DNA of 6,834 nt from assembly GCA_003354225.1 (NCBI GenBank), contig PIVH01000229.1, positions 1-6,834 of the forward strand, read 5' to 3'. This DNA comes from Globobulimina sp. Taxonomy: Eukaryota; Foraminifera; Rotaliida. Position numbers and translations under genes: made by a program. The notes beneath the pieces are model-generated. The model was given only the letters and a program-made list of their open reading frames with translations, searched no databases and was not told the DNA's origin. Below are positions 6,664-6,834 of the stretch, piece after piece (within the stretch, counting starts at the first letter, position 1; every line of letters begins with the position of its first letter).

Positions 6664-6834
6664 TCAGTCAATTAATTGTATGCAATCGCCTTCATTTTGC
6701 ATCCACACAGCAGGTATGTACTTATCCTGTATTATTTTATATGCTGTACCATAATGTTTTTCATTTATCCTGAAACTAAGTGAGAAATGATCAAAATCCA
6801 ATATCATATCAACGACTGTGTTGTTACAACACTT
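6664..6834 (-). CDS. C-terminus of a SPRY/concanavalin-like domain protein (5' part outside window)
   Basis: 56 codons run from the window edge to TGA at 6666-6664 with no stop before it. The pattern is that of the last strands of a SPRY (B30.2-like) domain: DMILDFDHFSLSFRINEKHYG (residues 9-29; Val-X-Met-Ile-Leu-Asp, then Leu-Ser-Phe-X-Ile-Asn and a Gly), then AYKII...YIPAVWM and NEGDCIQLID at the very end. SPRY domains are protein-interaction folds, often fused to RING, ankyrin or kinase parts, and the partner domain is not visible here. The domain ends at the C-terminus, so no module follows it. An intron in the missing 5' part is possible. The gene converges on the PPR gene. Confidence 0.65.
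   Translation of the reverse strand, partial: KCCNNTVVDMILDFDHFSLSFRINEKHYGTAYKIIQDKYIPAVWMQNEGDCIQLID

Overview
The window looks like nuclear DNA of an AT-rich, gene-dense protist. I see GT-AG introns of 53-76 nt, a PLS-type pentatricopeptide repeat protein with a mitochondrial-type presequence, a Frag1/DRAM/Sfk1-like membrane protein, a SPRY-like C-terminus, and an ADP-ribosyltransferase (ART)-fold protein of a kind I associate with rhizarian, especially foraminiferan, protein sets. That lineage guess comes from memory of family style and is weak. TAA, TAG and TGA all appear as ordinary stops, so the code looks standard. Nothing suggests bacterial, viral or organellar DNA.

Layout. (1) Positions 2955 down to 1, minus strand: one spliced gene of at least five exons, complete at its 5' end and cut by the window edge at its 3' end. 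I assembled it from open frames joined at four GT-AG introns whose phases all agree. It gives at least 895 residues: a basic N-terminus, a Cys/His-bearing helical domain, an Asn/Ser/Asp-rich linker, an ART-like core and a long C-terminal region. The last visible exon (852 to 1) has no stop in the window. (2) Positions 2956-3358: intergenic, holding the ART-gene promoter and a possible 54-codon plus-strand ORF followed at once by AATAAA. (3) 4186 to 3359, minus strand: an intronless six-helix Frag1/DRAM/Sfk1-like membrane protein. (4) 4209-6584, plus strand: an intronless 791-residue PPR protein with about five S-P-L triplets and an E1-like end, diverging from gene 3 with only 22 bp between start codons. 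(5) 6834 to 6664, minus strand: the last 56 codons of a SPRY-like protein, convergent with the PPR gene, 79 bp between stop codons.

The genes do not form an obvious pathway: organellar RNA binding, membrane or lipid biology, and an ADP-ribose-type enzyme sit together in a compact genome. The points most worth a second look are the hidden multi-exon ART gene with an unusual H / S-T-T / E-x-E motif set, and the plant-style PLS repeat order with an E1-like end and no DYW domain. No mobile element, CRISPR array, tRNA or rRNA was seen.
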